A stretch of 64,000 nt of DNA, taken from assembly GCF_018919175.1 (NCBI RefSeq), contig NZ_JAHLQL010000001.1, forward strand, positions 1-64,000. Direction: 5' to 3'. Positions 51,350-61,177 of this stretch are shown here, in pieces. This stretch comes from Clostridium simiarum. Lineage in GTDB: Bacteria; Bacillota; Clostridia; Clostridiales; Clostridiaceae. The translations under genes and the position numbers were made by a program. Below the pieces are notes generated by a model. The model saw nothing but the letters and a program-made list of their open reading frames with translations, was not told where the DNA came from and ran no database searches. The number at the start of each line of letters is the position of its first letter. Position 1 is the stretch's first letter.

Positions 51350-53113
51350 ATGGCAGTATTGCTTAGTTTACAGGGAATAAATAAGGAATTTGGGGAAGTA
51401 ACTATTTTAGATGATGTGAATTTTCATATTACTTTAGGTCATAGGGTTGGACTAGTAGGACTAAATGGAGCTGGAAAAAGTACCTTAGCAAATATTATTT
51501 ATGGAAAGTTTAAACCTGATAAGGGAAGTATACTTTGGCATAAGAAAGATATTGAAATTGGGTATTTGAAGCAGGATAGCTTTTATACCCAAAGAACATG
51601 GACTGGAGAAGACTTAGATGTGGGAGGGGAAGAATATATAAAGGATTTTCTTCAAGCCTCAGCGTATCTAGGTATGAAAAGAGTAGATGTTTTAGAAGAA
51701 GAAAGCTTTAGCAATTTAAGTGGTGGAGAAAAAATGAAGGTTGCTTTAGCTAATATATGGTCTTTAAATCCTGACTTTCTTATATTAGATGAACCTACTA
51801 ATCATGTTGATTATGAAGGAGTAGAGTGGCTTATAAAAGAGCTTAAAAAATACAGAGGAACTATACTAATAATATCCCATGACAGATATTTTTTAGATAA
51901 TGCAGTAAATGAAATAATTGAAATAAATAAAGGTAAAGCCTACAGTTATAGTGGAAACTACAGCTTTTATAGAGAGGAAAAGAGAAAAAAATACGAAAGT
52001 CAGCTTCATCAATATGAAATTCAAGAAAGTAGTAAAGCAAAGATTCAAGAAGAAATAAATAGATTAAAGAATTGGTCTTCTAAAGCTCATAGGGATTCAA
52101 CAAAAAAGCAGAAGGCTGGACTTGGTAAAAAAGAATATTTCAGATTAAAAGCTAAGAAGAGGGATAAACAGATAAAATCTAAAGTGAAAAAGCTAGAAAA
52201 AATGGTTTTTGAAGGAGTTAAAAGGCCAGAAGAAGATAAAAAAGTTGATTTTAAATTTAATGAAGCTAATTTAAAGGGCACAAGAGTTATAGAAGCAAGG
52301 AATATAAAAAAGAGTTTTGAATCAAATCTATTATTTAAAGAAAGTTCTTTTTATATAATGAGAGGAGATAGGGTTGGGATATTTGGGCCTAATGGTTGTG
52401 GTAAAACTACTCTTTTAAAAGTAATTTTAGGTAAAGAGGATTTAGATGAAGGGGAGATTTTTACAAGTAAATCTATAACCATTGGATACTTAAGTCAAGA
52501 GACTTTGGATATTGACACAGAACAGTCTGTTATAGATATTTTCAATATTGATTCTAGAGAGGAAGAAGGTACAGTGAGAACCTTACTTGCAAATATGGGT
52601 TTTAATGAAAAGATGATAACACAGCCCATGTCCACATTAAGCCATGGGGAGCTTACTAGAATTAGAATGGCAAGGTTAATTAGAAAAAATCAGGATTTAT
52701 TGGTGCTGGATGAACCTTTAAATCATTTGGACCTTTATAGTAGAGAAAAATTAGAGGAGGCCCTAAGAGCCTATGATGGCACTATTATTTTAGTATCTCA
52801 TGATAGATATATGCTGGAAAATCTTTGTGGCTTTCTTTTGGTTTTTAAAGAAAAGAAAATTAGTAAAATAGTAGGTACCCCTAAAGAGTACTTAGATGGA
52901 CTATTTACCAAAGAAAAAAATAGTAATCATACTAAAATCCATAATGAAAAAGATAATAAAAGACAGCTAAAGGAAGAGAAAATGCTAATTGAAAATGAAA
53001 TTGCTTATGTGCTTGGAGAATTAAGTAAGTTTTCTAAAGGTACTTTAGAATATGATAAAATGGATATTAGATTCAAAGAGTTAATTGATAAAAAAAGAAA
53101 GTTAGATCAGTGA
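51350..53113 (+). CDS. ABC-F protein, probable antibiotic-resistance (ribosome protection) type
   Basis: This 587-residue protein has two ATPase cassettes and no membrane helices. Domain 1 has GLNGAGKSTLANII, LSGGEKMKVALANI and DFLILDEPTNHVD. Domain 2 has GPNGCGKTTLLKVI and a signature altered to LSHGELTRIRMARL. A long linker (about 225-310) includes WSSKAHRDSTKKQKAG, the interdomain arm of ribosome-binding ABC-F factors. The upstream leader attenuator supports a drug-inducible role, as in VmlR, Lsa or the clostridial CplR type. The start with GAGGTGACATTT is preferred over the GTG 13 codons earlier. Confidence 0.9.
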   Translation: MAVLLSLQGINKEFGEVTILDDVNFHITLGHRVGLVGLNGAGKSTLANIIYGKFKPDKGSILWHKKDIEIGYLKQDSFYTQRTWTGEDLDVGGEEYIKDFLQASAYLGMKRVDVLEEESFSNLSGGEKMKVALANIWSLNPDFLILDEPTNHVDYEGVEWLIKELKKYRGTILIISHDRYFLDNAVNEIIEINKGKAYSYSGNYSFYREEKRKKYESQLHQYEIQESSKAKIQEEINRLKNWSSKAHRDSTKKQKAGLGKKEYFRLKAKKRDKQIKSKVKKLEKMVFEGVKRPEEDKKVDFKFNEANLKGTRVIEARNIKKSFESNLLFKESSFYIMRGDRVGIFGPNGCGKTTLLKVILGKEDLDEGEIFTSKSITIGYLSQETLDIDTEQSVIDIFNIDSREEEGTVRTLLANMGFNEKMITQPMSTLSHGELTRIRMARLIRKNQDLLVLDEPLNHLDLYSREKLEEALRAYDGTIILVSHDRYMLENLCGFLLVFKEKKISKIVGTPKEYLDGLFTKEKNSNHTKIHNEKDNKRQLKEEKMLIENEIAYVLGELSKFSKGTLEYDKMDIRFKELIDKKRKLDQ

Positions 53114-53158
53114 TGCTATTAAAAAACACTCTATTTATAGATGTAAGGAGAGACTAAG

Positions 53159-53599
53159 GTGCATTGGATAGAAGTTAATACAGAAAAGGATATGAAAAAG
53201 TTATTAGAGGTATTTGGAGGTTTTCATGATGGCTGTTTAAGGGAGATGCATCTTTGGAATAGCTATTTTATTGATGAGGATTTATGTATGGGCTCTGGTG
53301 AAGGTAATTTAAATGCTAAAGTAATATTTCAAAGGCAGCTAGAAAGCCCTTCAGCTATAGAAGTTTATTTCACTCAGGTTCAAAGGATGAATATAGTTTC
53401 AACCCCTTCAAATTATTGGTATAGTATATTTGAAGCCACTTTAAGCTATAAAGATGGATTATATTACTGGTCAGATGAGGATAACTTTAACATAGATAGT
53501 CCTACTAATGAAGCTATGTGGATCTCTTCAAAGGGCATAAAATGGCGTAATAGAAGTGAGTGGATGGGAGAAGAATTAAGATACGGATGTAAAGAATAA
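53159..53599 (+). CDS. Conserved hypothetical protein
   Basis: This 146-residue cytosolic protein reads MHWIEVNTEKDMKKLLEVFG, GFHDGCLREMHLWNSYFIDE, and ends ISSKGIKWRNRSEWMGEELR. I recall this as a recurrent uncharacterised family in Firmicutes (GFHD.C...MHL). It has no known catalytic motif. The GTG start lies after AAGGAGAGA. It sits between the ABC-F and the SAT1-like genes and may be co-transcribed with both. Confidence 0.7.
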   Translation: MHWIEVNTEKDMKKLLEVFGGFHDGCLREMHLWNSYFIDEDLCMGSGEGNLNAKVIFQRQLESPSAIEVYFTQVQRMNIVSTPSNYWYSIFEATLSYKDGLYYWSDEDNFNIDSPTNEAMWISSKGIKWRNRSEWMGEELRYGCKE

Positions 53600-53620
53600 T
53601 TTTTATATGAGAGGTAAGAT

Positions 53621-54127
53621 ATGAAAGAGTTAATTGATACAAGGTTAGAGGATTTTAAATTAAGATTTGCAGAAAAGGAAGATGTAACCTTAATTTTAGA
53701 TTTTATTAAAGAATTAGCAGAATATGAAGGTTTGTTAAGTGAGGTAGTTGCCACAGAGAAAGTTCTGGAGGAATCCTTATTTCATCGTAAATCAGCAGAA
53801 GTTATAATTGGAGAGTACCAGGGTAAACCTGTGGGATTTGCGCTGTTTTTCCATAACTTTTCAACATTTCTAGGTAAAGAGGGAATTTACTTAGAAGATT
53901 TATATATAAAACCTGAAATGAGAGGCAAAGGACTTGGAGGTATAATACTATCTTTTTTAGCCAAGCTTGCTGTTGAAAGAAATTGTGAAAGGTTTGAATG
54001 GTGGTGCCTTGATTGGAATGAACCATCCATTAAGTTTTATAAAAAATTAGGAGCAACTCCTATGGATCAGTGGACTGTATACAGGGTGCATGATGAGGCT
54101 TTAGAAAACCTAGCCAAAAAGTTTTAA
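53621..54127 (+). CDS. SAT1-like diamine/polyamine N-acetyltransferase (GNAT)
   Basis: This 168-residue GNAT protein resembles eukaryotic spermidine/spermine acetyltransferase. It has HNFSTFLGKEGIYLEDLYIK, PEMRGKGLGGIILSFLAKLA (motif A RGKGLG) and WCLDWNEPSIKFYKKLGATP, whose WNEPSI.FY is diagnostic. Acceptors in the subgroup are diamines or amino groups of lysine analogues. RBS GAGAGGTAAG. Confidence 0.9.
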   Translation: MKELIDTRLEDFKLRFAEKEDVTLILDFIKELAEYEGLLSEVVATEKVLEESLFHRKSAEVIIGEYQGKPVGFALFFHNFSTFLGKEGIYLEDLYIKPEMRGKGLGGIILSFLAKLAVERNCERFEWWCLDWNEPSIKFYKKLGATPMDQWTVYRVHDEALENLAKKF

Positions 54128-54189
54128 AAATCAAGTATTTACTATCATAAAGAAGCTTTAAGTGCCATATAATAACAGGAGGTGTTATT

Positions 54190-55461
54190 ATGAGGACTTT
54201 AAAAGTAGGATCTAGAGGATCTGATGTAATGAAGCTTCAAGCTGTTTTAAAGAAAATAGGATATAATCCTGGTGCTGTAGACGGTATTTTTGGAGGTGCT
54301 ACAGAAGAGGCAGTTAAAAATTTTCAAAGGAATAATGGATTAACTGTGGATGGAATTGTAGGAGAGGAGACTCATAAAGCTCTAGAGCCTTTTTTATTAG
54401 GCTATAATACTTATACTATAAAACCTGGAGATAACTTATATGATATAGCAAGGAGACACTACACCAGTGTAAATAGTATAATTACAGCAAATCCTAATGT
54501 ACAAGTAAATAATTTAATGATAGGACAAAAGATAATAGTACCTTTTGGAATTCCTGTAGTGGATACTAATGTAAATTACACCTATGAAGTTATGGAAAGA
54601 GACCTAGAGGGTTTAAAGGCAAGATATCCATTTATCGAAACAGGAGTTGCAGGAGAAAGTGTGCTAGGAAAAAAGCTTTATTATATTAAGTTAGGTAATG
54701 GACCAAACCAAGTTTTTTATAACGGATCTCATCATGCCCTAGAATGGATTACTTCACCTCTTCTTATGAAGTTTACTGAAGATTTTTCTAAAGCCTATGC
54801 AGCAGGAGGAACCATAAGGGGCTATAATATAAGGGATATATGGAATAAAAGCACCATTTATATAATTCCTATGGTAAACCCTGATGGGGTGGATTTAGTT
54901 ATTGATGGTCTAAGTAGGGATAATCCTTACTATTCTCAGCTAATACAGTGGAATAAAGGTAGCACAGATTTTTCTAAGACCTGGGAGGCTAACATAAGAG
55001 GTGTTGATTTAAATCATAATTATGATGCTTCATGGAATTTATCGAAAGAAGCGGAAGCAAGATATGGAGTTTATGGACCTGGACCTACTAGGTATTCTGG
55101 ACCATATCCTGAATCAGAACCGGAGAGTAAAGCTGTTGTCGACTTTACTAAAAGTCATGATTTTAGACTAGTAATAGCATATCACAGCCAAGGAGAGGTA
55201 ATATATTGGACTTACCTAAATATAGTACCGCCAGATTCAAGAAGAATTGGAGAGTTATTCTCTAAAGCTAGCGGATATGCATTGGCAGAACCCACAGGCA
55301 TAACTTCTTATGCTGGATATAAAGATTGGTTTATAGAAAAGTTTAACAGACCAGGCTTTACCATAGAGGTAGGTAAGGGAAAAAATCCACTGCCTATATC
55401 CCAGTTCGATAAAATATATAATGATAATATAGAGATTCTTCTTCTAGCTCCACTTGTGTGA
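54190..55461 (+). CDS. M14-family peptidase with PG-binding and LysM domains
   Basis: This is a 423-residue protein. Residues about 5-67 are a peptidoglycan-binding domain, 73-118 a LysM domain (YTIKPGDNLYDIARRHYTSV), and 130-423 an M14 zinc carboxypeptidase with zinc ligands H182, E185 (HHALEW) and H332 (YHSQGE) and catalytic E393 (FTIEVGKGKNP). This matches gamma-D-glutamyl-L-diamino-acid peptidase I types that cut cell-wall peptides during sporulation. It has no signal peptide, which fits action in the mother cell or forespore. RBS ACAGGAGGTG. Confidence 0.93.
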   Translation: MRTLKVGSRGSDVMKLQAVLKKIGYNPGAVDGIFGGATEEAVKNFQRNNGLTVDGIVGEETHKALEPFLLGYNTYTIKPGDNLYDIARRHYTSVNSIITANPNVQVNNLMIGQKIIVPFGIPVVDTNVNYTYEVMERDLEGLKARYPFIETGVAGESVLGKKLYYIKLGNGPNQVFYNGSHHALEWITSPLLMKFTEDFSKAYAAGGTIRGYNIRDIWNKSTIYIIPMVNPDGVDLVIDGLSRDNPYYSQLIQWNKGSTDFSKTWEANIRGVDLNHNYDASWNLSKEAEARYGVYGPGPTRYSGPYPESEPESKAVVDFTKSHDFRLVIAYHSQGEVIYWTYLNIVPPDSRRIGELFSKASGYALAEPTGITSYAGYKDWFIEKFNRPGFTIEVGKGKNPLPISQFDKIYNDNIEILLLAPLV

Positions 55462-56043
55462 GAGAAGGGATTAAGCTGAATATTAATTATACACATTGAT
55501 TCTATGCTTTATCACATGATGGCCTTATATGAAAATAAAGGTCTTTATATAAGCAAAATAGTGTATGAGATTTTGATTAAATCAATGAATCTTATATTAG
55601 GGAGTTAAGAGATATTAAAACCCTAAATAAAATTATATGATAAAAAACCCTGTGCTTTAGCATAGGGTTTTACAATTAAGGGGGACTCCAAGTCTTATAT
55701 TTTGCTATAAACATAGTGAATAGAGTTTCATTTTTTAAGTGAGCTTGGATAAGTTATTCTAGATATCAGATTAAGAGAGGTATTTACCATAATCAAAATA
55801 TACCTGAATCTTTGAAATAATTGATATTTGGTAAGTGTAACTTACCCCTATGAACCTAGGGATAAAAGTTCCATTAAAGCCATGTTAATAGGAGTTTAAT
55901 TAATTGTAATGAAAAAGAAGCCATATATAGAGTTATTAAAAGAGGGATTATTACTATTTTTATGGTATAATCTTACTTAGTATTAAAATTAATAAGATTG
56001 TGAATTTTTAAGTTAAAATATTCAGCTTTTAAGAGGTGACCAT
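55462..56043. other. Gene-free stretch with terminator
   Basis: A terminator (AAAACCCTGTGC/GCATAGGGTTTT) lies at 55,644-55,671. Around 55,829-55,847 GGTAAGT pairs with ACTTACC. No ORF. The promoter of the ABC exporter should lie near 55,965-55,990. Confidence 0.5.
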
Positions 56044-57768
56044 ATGGATTATTTAAAGAAATATATAAATATGTATTGGAAAAAGTACATAGTTGTATTT
56101 ATATTTTTAACTGCTGAGGCAACCTGTGATCTCCTCCAACCTACCATAATGTCAAAAATTATAGATAAGGGAGTAGGGGGAAAAGATATAAATTATGTAC
56201 TAAAGCTTGGAGGATTAATGCTTTTAATAACAGGAATTGGGGCTATATCTGCTGTGGTTCGTAATATTATATCTAGTAATGTATCACAAAAATTTGGAAG
56301 AGAGCTTCGGTTTGATCTTTTTAAAAAGATACAAAGTTTTTCTTTTGATAATGTTGACAAATTCCATGGAGCATCCCTTATGACTAGATTAACCAGTGAC
56401 GTTACTCAAGTGCAGAATTTTGCTCATGGAATGATGAGGATATTTATAAAGGCTCCTATTTTGTGTATTGGAAGTATAGTTATGGCTAGTTTAATTAATC
56501 CTTCTATGTCTTTAATACTTATAGGAGTAGTACCAATTGTTGCAGCATTAATATTTATTAATATGAAATTTAGCTATCCATTTTTTATTAAAGTACAAAA
56601 GGCATTAGACAAAGTAAATGGTGTAATGAGAGAATATTTAGCAGGCATAAGGCTTGTTAAGGCCTTTAATCGCTTTAGTTTCGAGATAGAACGTTTTGAA
56701 GGGGTAAATGGCGAACTTGCTGAAGCATCCACTAAAGGTATGAGGGTAATGTCTATTTTAAATCCAAGCATAACTTTAACTGTAAATATAGGTATAGTTT
56801 TAGTACTCTGGTTTGGAGGGATAAAAGTTAATGTGGGTAATATGAAGGTAGGTCAAATAATTGCTTTTATTAATTATATGACTCAAATTTTATTTTCTCT
56901 TATGATGTTATCCCATGTATTTACAATGTTTATTAGAGCAAAAGCTTCTGCAGAGCGTATAGGTGAGGTTTTTTCAGAAGAAAGCAGCTTAATGATTAAG
57001 GAGTCCCCTGTGAATTTAGAAAGGGCCTTAGGAACAGTGGATTTTGAAGAGGTATATTTCTCCTATGATGATAATGGAAAGCCAGTACTAAAGGATATAA
57101 CCTTTCATTGTGAAGCTGGAGAAACCATAGGAATCATAGGATCTACAGGTTCAGGAAAGAGTAGTTTAGTTAATTTAATACCTAGGTTTTATGATGTTAC
57201 TTCAGGAACCGTAAAGGTGGATGGAATAGATGTAAGAGATATGGATATAAAAAGTTTAAGAGAAATTATAGCTATAGTTCCGCAGAAAACTACCCTATTT
57301 TCAGGAAGTATATTAGACAATATAAGGTGGGGAGATAAAAATGCTACCATAGATGAAGTTAAAAGGGTAGCAAAGGTTTCTAAAGCTCATGAATTTATAT
57401 CATCTTTCCCTGAAGGCTATGATACAATATTAGGTCAAGGAGGAGTAAATCTTTCAGGAGGACAAAAACAGAGGCTTTCTATTGCTCGAGCTTTGGTTCG
57501 AAAACCTAAAATCCTTATACTTGATGATTGCACCAGTGCTGTAGATGTAACTACAGAATCTGACATAAGAAAAGAGATGAAAAGCTATTTAAAAGATATT
57601 ACCTGTATATTAATTGCTCAACGTATAACCTCTGTTATGTCAGCAGATAGGATAATAGTTTTGGATAATGGAGTGATAATAGCCATGGGAAGTCATGAGG
57701 AGTTAATGAATAGCTGTGATGTTTATAAGGACATATTCTACTCTCAAATAGGAAAGAGGGTCATGTAG
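56044..57768 (+). CDS. ABC exporter half-transporter with degenerate Walker B
   Basis: This 574-residue protein has six membrane helices (about 10-310) followed by an ATPase domain: Walker A GSTGSGKSS, signature LSGGQKQRLSIARAL, Walker B ILILDDCTSAVD. The catalytic glutamate is replaced by aspartate, the mark of one half of heterodimeric exporters such as BmrC/TM287. Its partner is the next gene. RBS AAGAGGTGA. It probably extrudes drugs or lipids. Confidence 0.93.
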   Translation: MDYLKKYINMYWKKYIVVFIFLTAEATCDLLQPTIMSKIIDKGVGGKDINYVLKLGGLMLLITGIGAISAVVRNIISSNVSQKFGRELRFDLFKKIQSFSFDNVDKFHGASLMTRLTSDVTQVQNFAHGMMRIFIKAPILCIGSIVMASLINPSMSLILIGVVPIVAALIFINMKFSYPFFIKVQKALDKVNGVMREYLAGIRLVKAFNRFSFEIERFEGVNGELAEASTKGMRVMSILNPSITLTVNIGIVLVLWFGGIKVNVGNMKVGQIIAFINYMTQILFSLMMLSHVFTMFIRAKASAERIGEVFSEESSLMIKESPVNLERALGTVDFEEVYFSYDDNGKPVLKDITFHCEAGETIGIIGSTGSGKSSLVNLIPRFYDVTSGTVKVDGIDVRDMDIKSLREIIAIVPQKTTLFSGSILDNIRWGDKNATIDEVKRVAKVSKAHEFISSFPEGYDTILGQGGVNLSGGQKQRLSIARALVRKPKILILDDCTSAVDVTTESDIRKEMKSYLKDITCILIAQRITSVMSADRIIVLDNGVIIAMGSHEELMNSCDVYKDIFYSQIGKRVM

Positions 57769-57770
57769 AG

Positions 57771-59612
57771 GTGGAAACTAAAAGGGATAATACAGGAGAT
57801 AATATTCCAAGAAGTTTTGGAAGCAATAATTTTAGGAGAAACCGACTTACATCTCAAGTTGTTAAACCTAAAAACTTTAAGGAAACTATGTTAAGACTAT
57901 GGAGATATTTTGGTAAAGAGAGAAGATTATTAATTATCATATTTATGTTAATAATAGTAAGTTCTCTATTAGGGCTTTTAGTGCCTTATTTAATAGGGAA
58001 GGCTGTAGATACTATATCCTTTGGAGCTATGGCAATAAACTTTAAATCTCTACAAATAATTATAGGAATTCTTATAGGTACATATATTATTGATAGTTTT
58101 ATAACTCTTGCTCAAGGCTTCATTATGGCAGGAATCTCTCAAAGAATAGTATTTAGCTTAAGAGAAGCACTTTTTAGTAAGCTTCAAAAACTGCCTTTAA
58201 GCTTTTTTGATACTCACACTCATGGAGAAATAATGAGTAGGTTATCTAATGATATAGAAAATGTAAGTACCACTATATCTCAATCTACCACTCAACTAAT
58301 GTCAAGTGTGATAAATATTCTAGGAGCATTTATAATGATGCTTGTACTAAGTCCAGTACTTACTGTGGCAAGTATGATAACCATTCCTCTAGTTTTCATT
58401 ATGACAAATAGCATAGCCAAAAAAACAAAGGTATTATTTAAAGAACAACAAGTATTCCTTGGAAATCTTAATGGTCACATTGAAGAATCCATATCAGGGA
58501 TTCAGGTAGTAAAGGCTTTTAATGGTGAGGATAGAGTTATTGAAGATTTTAATAAAATAAATTCTAATTTATGTGAGGTAGGGATAAAGGCACAGATTTG
58601 GTCTGGATATATCATGCCTTTAATGAATGTCATTAATAACTTTGGATTTACCGTAGTTGCCGCTGTAGGTGGAATTTTAGCAGTAAAAGAACTAATTACC
58701 ATAGGTATAATAGCAAGCTTTCTAAGCTATTCAAGGCAGTTTGCAAGACCATTAAATGATTTGGCAAATATATTTAACACACTACAGTCTGCCGTTGCTG
58801 GAGCAGAAAGGGTATTTGAAACCCTAGACGAAATTGAAGAACCAAAGGACGAAGAAGATGCGAAAGAGTTAAAGAATGTAAGAGGAGAAGTTGTTTTTAA
58901 TAATGTTAGCTTTGGATATAGAGAGGGAGTAAGGGTTCTAGAGGATATAAACTTCCATGTAAAAGAGGGAAGTAATATTGCTTTAGTGGGGCCTACAGGA
59001 TCAGGTAAAACTACAATAGTTAATTTGCTTACAGGATTTTATCAGATTTCAAAAGGGCAAATACTTATAGATGGTAAAGATATTAAAGAATATACAAAAG
59101 ATAGTCTTAGAAAATCCTTTGGAATGGTACTACAAGATACTTATCTATTTTCTGGAACTATAAAAGAAAATATTAAGTATGGAAAGTTAAATGCCACTGA
59201 TGAAGAAATAAAGAAAGCCGCTATTATGGCAAATGCAGATGGTTTTATAAGTAGGTTACCACAGGATTATAACACAATACTTACTGAAGGAGGCATAAAT
59301 TTAAGTGAAGGAGAAAGGCAACTTTTAGCTATATCAAGAGCTATTTTATCTAATCCTTCTATACTTATATTAGATGAAGCAACAAGTAATGTAGATACTC
59401 GTACAGAATTAAAGATACAAGAGGCCATGCTTAAACTTATGAAAGGGCGTACTAGCTTTATAATAGCTCACAGATTAAGTACTATAAAAGATGCTGATAT
59501 AATCATGGTAATTAGGGATGGAAAGATAGCAGAGTCAGGAAGTCATGAAGATTTAATAAACCAAAAAGGAGAATACTATAAGCTCTATAAAAGTCAATTA
59601 GGAGAAGAGTAA
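57771..59612 (+). CDS. ABC exporter half-transporter, partner subunit
   Basis: This 613-residue protein has a basic N-terminal extension (about 1-45), six membrane helices and an ATPase domain with Walker A GPTGSGKTT, canonical Walker B ILILDEATSNVDT and a degenerate signature LSEGERQLLAISR in place of LSGGQ. Together with the preceding subunit this gives one consensus and one degenerate ATP site. The GTG start lies two bases after the upstream stop, and the two genes are cotranslated. Confidence 0.93.
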   Translation: METKRDNTGDNIPRSFGSNNFRRNRLTSQVVKPKNFKETMLRLWRYFGKERRLLIIIFMLIIVSSLLGLLVPYLIGKAVDTISFGAMAINFKSLQIIIGILIGTYIIDSFITLAQGFIMAGISQRIVFSLREALFSKLQKLPLSFFDTHTHGEIMSRLSNDIENVSTTISQSTTQLMSSVINILGAFIMMLVLSPVLTVASMITIPLVFIMTNSIAKKTKVLFKEQQVFLGNLNGHIEESISGIQVVKAFNGEDRVIEDFNKINSNLCEVGIKAQIWSGYIMPLMNVINNFGFTVVAAVGGILAVKELITIGIIASFLSYSRQFARPLNDLANIFNTLQSAVAGAERVFETLDEIEEPKDEEDAKELKNVRGEVVFNNVSFGYREGVRVLEDINFHVKEGSNIALVGPTGSGKTTIVNLLTGFYQISKGQILIDGKDIKEYTKDSLRKSFGMVLQDTYLFSGTIKENIKYGKLNATDEEIKKAAIMANADGFISRLPQDYNTILTEGGINLSEGERQLLAISRAILSNPSILILDEATSNVDTRTELKIQEAMLKLMKGRTSFIIAHRLSTIKDADIIMVIRDGKIAESGSHEDLINQKGEYYKLYKSQLGEE

Positions 59613-59652
59613 AATTTTAATCTTTGTTAGGAGAGTGTTTGAGATGGATAAA

Positions 59653-59770
59653 AGGTGGTAGTCGCTTACTCATCTGAACTTGTGAAGATGAGTTTCCTAA
59701 GCAGAGAACCAAAATCTATGATTTTGTGTGAATCGCTTACTCATCTGAACTTGTGAAGATGAGTTTCCTA
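59653..59770 (+). repeat. Modular hairpin repeat cluster 7 (B tail-C-A-C)
   Basis: TGGTAGTCG, then C (ACTCATCT gaacttgtga AGATGAGT), A (CCAAAATCtatGATTTTG) and C again. The spacers between modules match the 4,941 cluster, while the stem of A has changed to AAAATC/GATTTT and stays paired. Confidence 0.9.
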
Positions 59771-59821
59771 TAAAATCTACCAGAATGGTAGTAATAAATA
59801 ATTAATAAAAGGGTGGTAAAT

Positions 59822-60235
59822 ATGGAAAAAATTACTTATAAATGTATTAAAAAATTTAATGATGAGGATATCAATATGTTGTATGAAGATGCAGGATGGA
59901 CAAGTTATACAATGGATTTGCCTAAACTAATGAAAGCAATAGAAGCATCTTTAATGGTTGTTTCAGCATGGGATGATGATAAATTAATAGGTTTAATTAG
60001 AGTTGTTGGTGATGGTTTAACAATAATATATATCCAAGATATTTTAGTATTAAATTCCTACAAGAGAAAAGGAGTAGGAACAAAGCTTTTCAAATATGTT
60101 TTAAATAAATATAGCGATGTTCGTCAAAAGGTTTTACTTACAGAAGAGGGAGAAGAAACAAGAGGTTTCTATGAGGCAAATGGATTTATTTCCTGCGATA
60201 AAGGAGAAACAGTTGCATTTGCTAAGTTTCTGTAG
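59822..60235 (+). CDS. GNAT family N-acetyltransferase
   Basis: This is a 137-residue GNAT protein in the same subfamily as the gene at 2,368 (RVVGDGLTIIYIQDILVLNS). Motif A is YKRKGVGTKLFKYVL and the C-terminal motif is RGFYEANGF. The acceptor is unknown. The ATG follows AAGGGTGG; a GTG three codons earlier is less likely. A hairpin repeat cluster sits directly upstream. Confidence 0.9.
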   Translation: MEKITYKCIKKFNDEDINMLYEDAGWTSYTMDLPKLMKAIEASLMVVSAWDDDKLIGLIRVVGDGLTIIYIQDILVLNSYKRKGVGTKLFKYVLNKYSDVRQKVLLTEEGEETRGFYEANGFISCDKGETVAFAKFL

Positions 60236-60458
60236 GATTAGAATGGTATGTTAAACAACAGAGTATTAGAAGTAAGTTTAAAACTTATGAGAAAAGAAAT
60301 CAGTGAAGTAATAAAATTATGAGTTTTAATATAGAATGAATAAATTTAAAAATAGTTTAAAATTCATTAGGATTAGGATGTATTAGCTAAATAATGTAAC
60401 TTATTTTGTGATCTAAGACTAGTTTTAAAAATTGACATACTAAGCAGGAGGAATAAAT

Positions 60459-61076
60459 ATGGAAGAGAAGTGGCTTAGTTGGGCTAAGCAGTTGCAATCA
60501 ATAGCACAAGCAGGATTGGCCTATTCAAAAGATAAATATGATATAGAAAGATTTCAACAGATTAGAAATCTTTCTGTAGATATATTAAATGAATATACTG
60601 GAGTAAGCAAGGAAAAAATAAAGGATTTATTTTGCAATGAAATTGGATACCAAACGCCTAAAGTAGACATAAGAGCTGCTATTTTTAAAGAAGATAAGAT
60701 ATTACTAGTTAAGGAAAGTATTGACGGCTGTTGGTCAATGCCTGGTGGATGGGCAGAAGTTAATTTATCAATAAAAGAAAATATAATAAAGGAAGCAAAA
60801 GAAGAGGCAGGAGTAAACGTAGTTCCCAAAAGGCTAATAGCGATCTTAGATAGAAATAAGCATAATGAACCTGTAACTCCTTATGGAATATATAAAATAT
60901 TTGTGCTTTGTCAGTTGATAGATGGGGTTTTTGAAGAAAATATAGAAACTGAAGAAAGTGGATTTTTTTCATTAATGGATTTACCGCCACTATCTGTTGG
61001 AAGAAATACAAAAGCACAAATTGAAATGTGTTTTAAAGCTAGATTGGATGAGAACTTTTCTGCAATATTTGATTAG
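60459..61076 (+). CDS. Nudix hydrolase with N-terminal Nudix_N-type domain
   Basis: This is a 205-residue protein. Residues 1-66 form a helical Nudix-N domain (EEKWLSWAKQLQSIAQAGLA ... IGYQTPKVDIRAA). The Nudix box GGWAEVNLSIKENIIKEAKE plus EAGV (about 103-126) follows. This arrangement is found in CDP-choline/ADP-ribose pyrophosphatases, but substrate specificity is not read from the sequence. RBS GCAGGAGGA. Confidence 0.9.
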   Translation: MEEKWLSWAKQLQSIAQAGLAYSKDKYDIERFQQIRNLSVDILNEYTGVSKEKIKDLFCNEIGYQTPKVDIRAAIFKEDKILLVKESIDGCWSMPGGWAEVNLSIKENIIKEAKEEAGVNVVPKRLIAILDRNKHNEPVTPYGIYKIFVLCQLIDGVFEENIETEESGFFSLMDLPPLSVGRNTKAQIEMCFKARLDENFSAIFD

Positions 61077-61177
61077 TTATATCTCTATTATGATAACATA
61101 TCTACATATAAATGCATGAAAAGTCGAGAGAAGTATTAACTTATGATCTAATATTATATATAGAAAAGAGGGTACTT

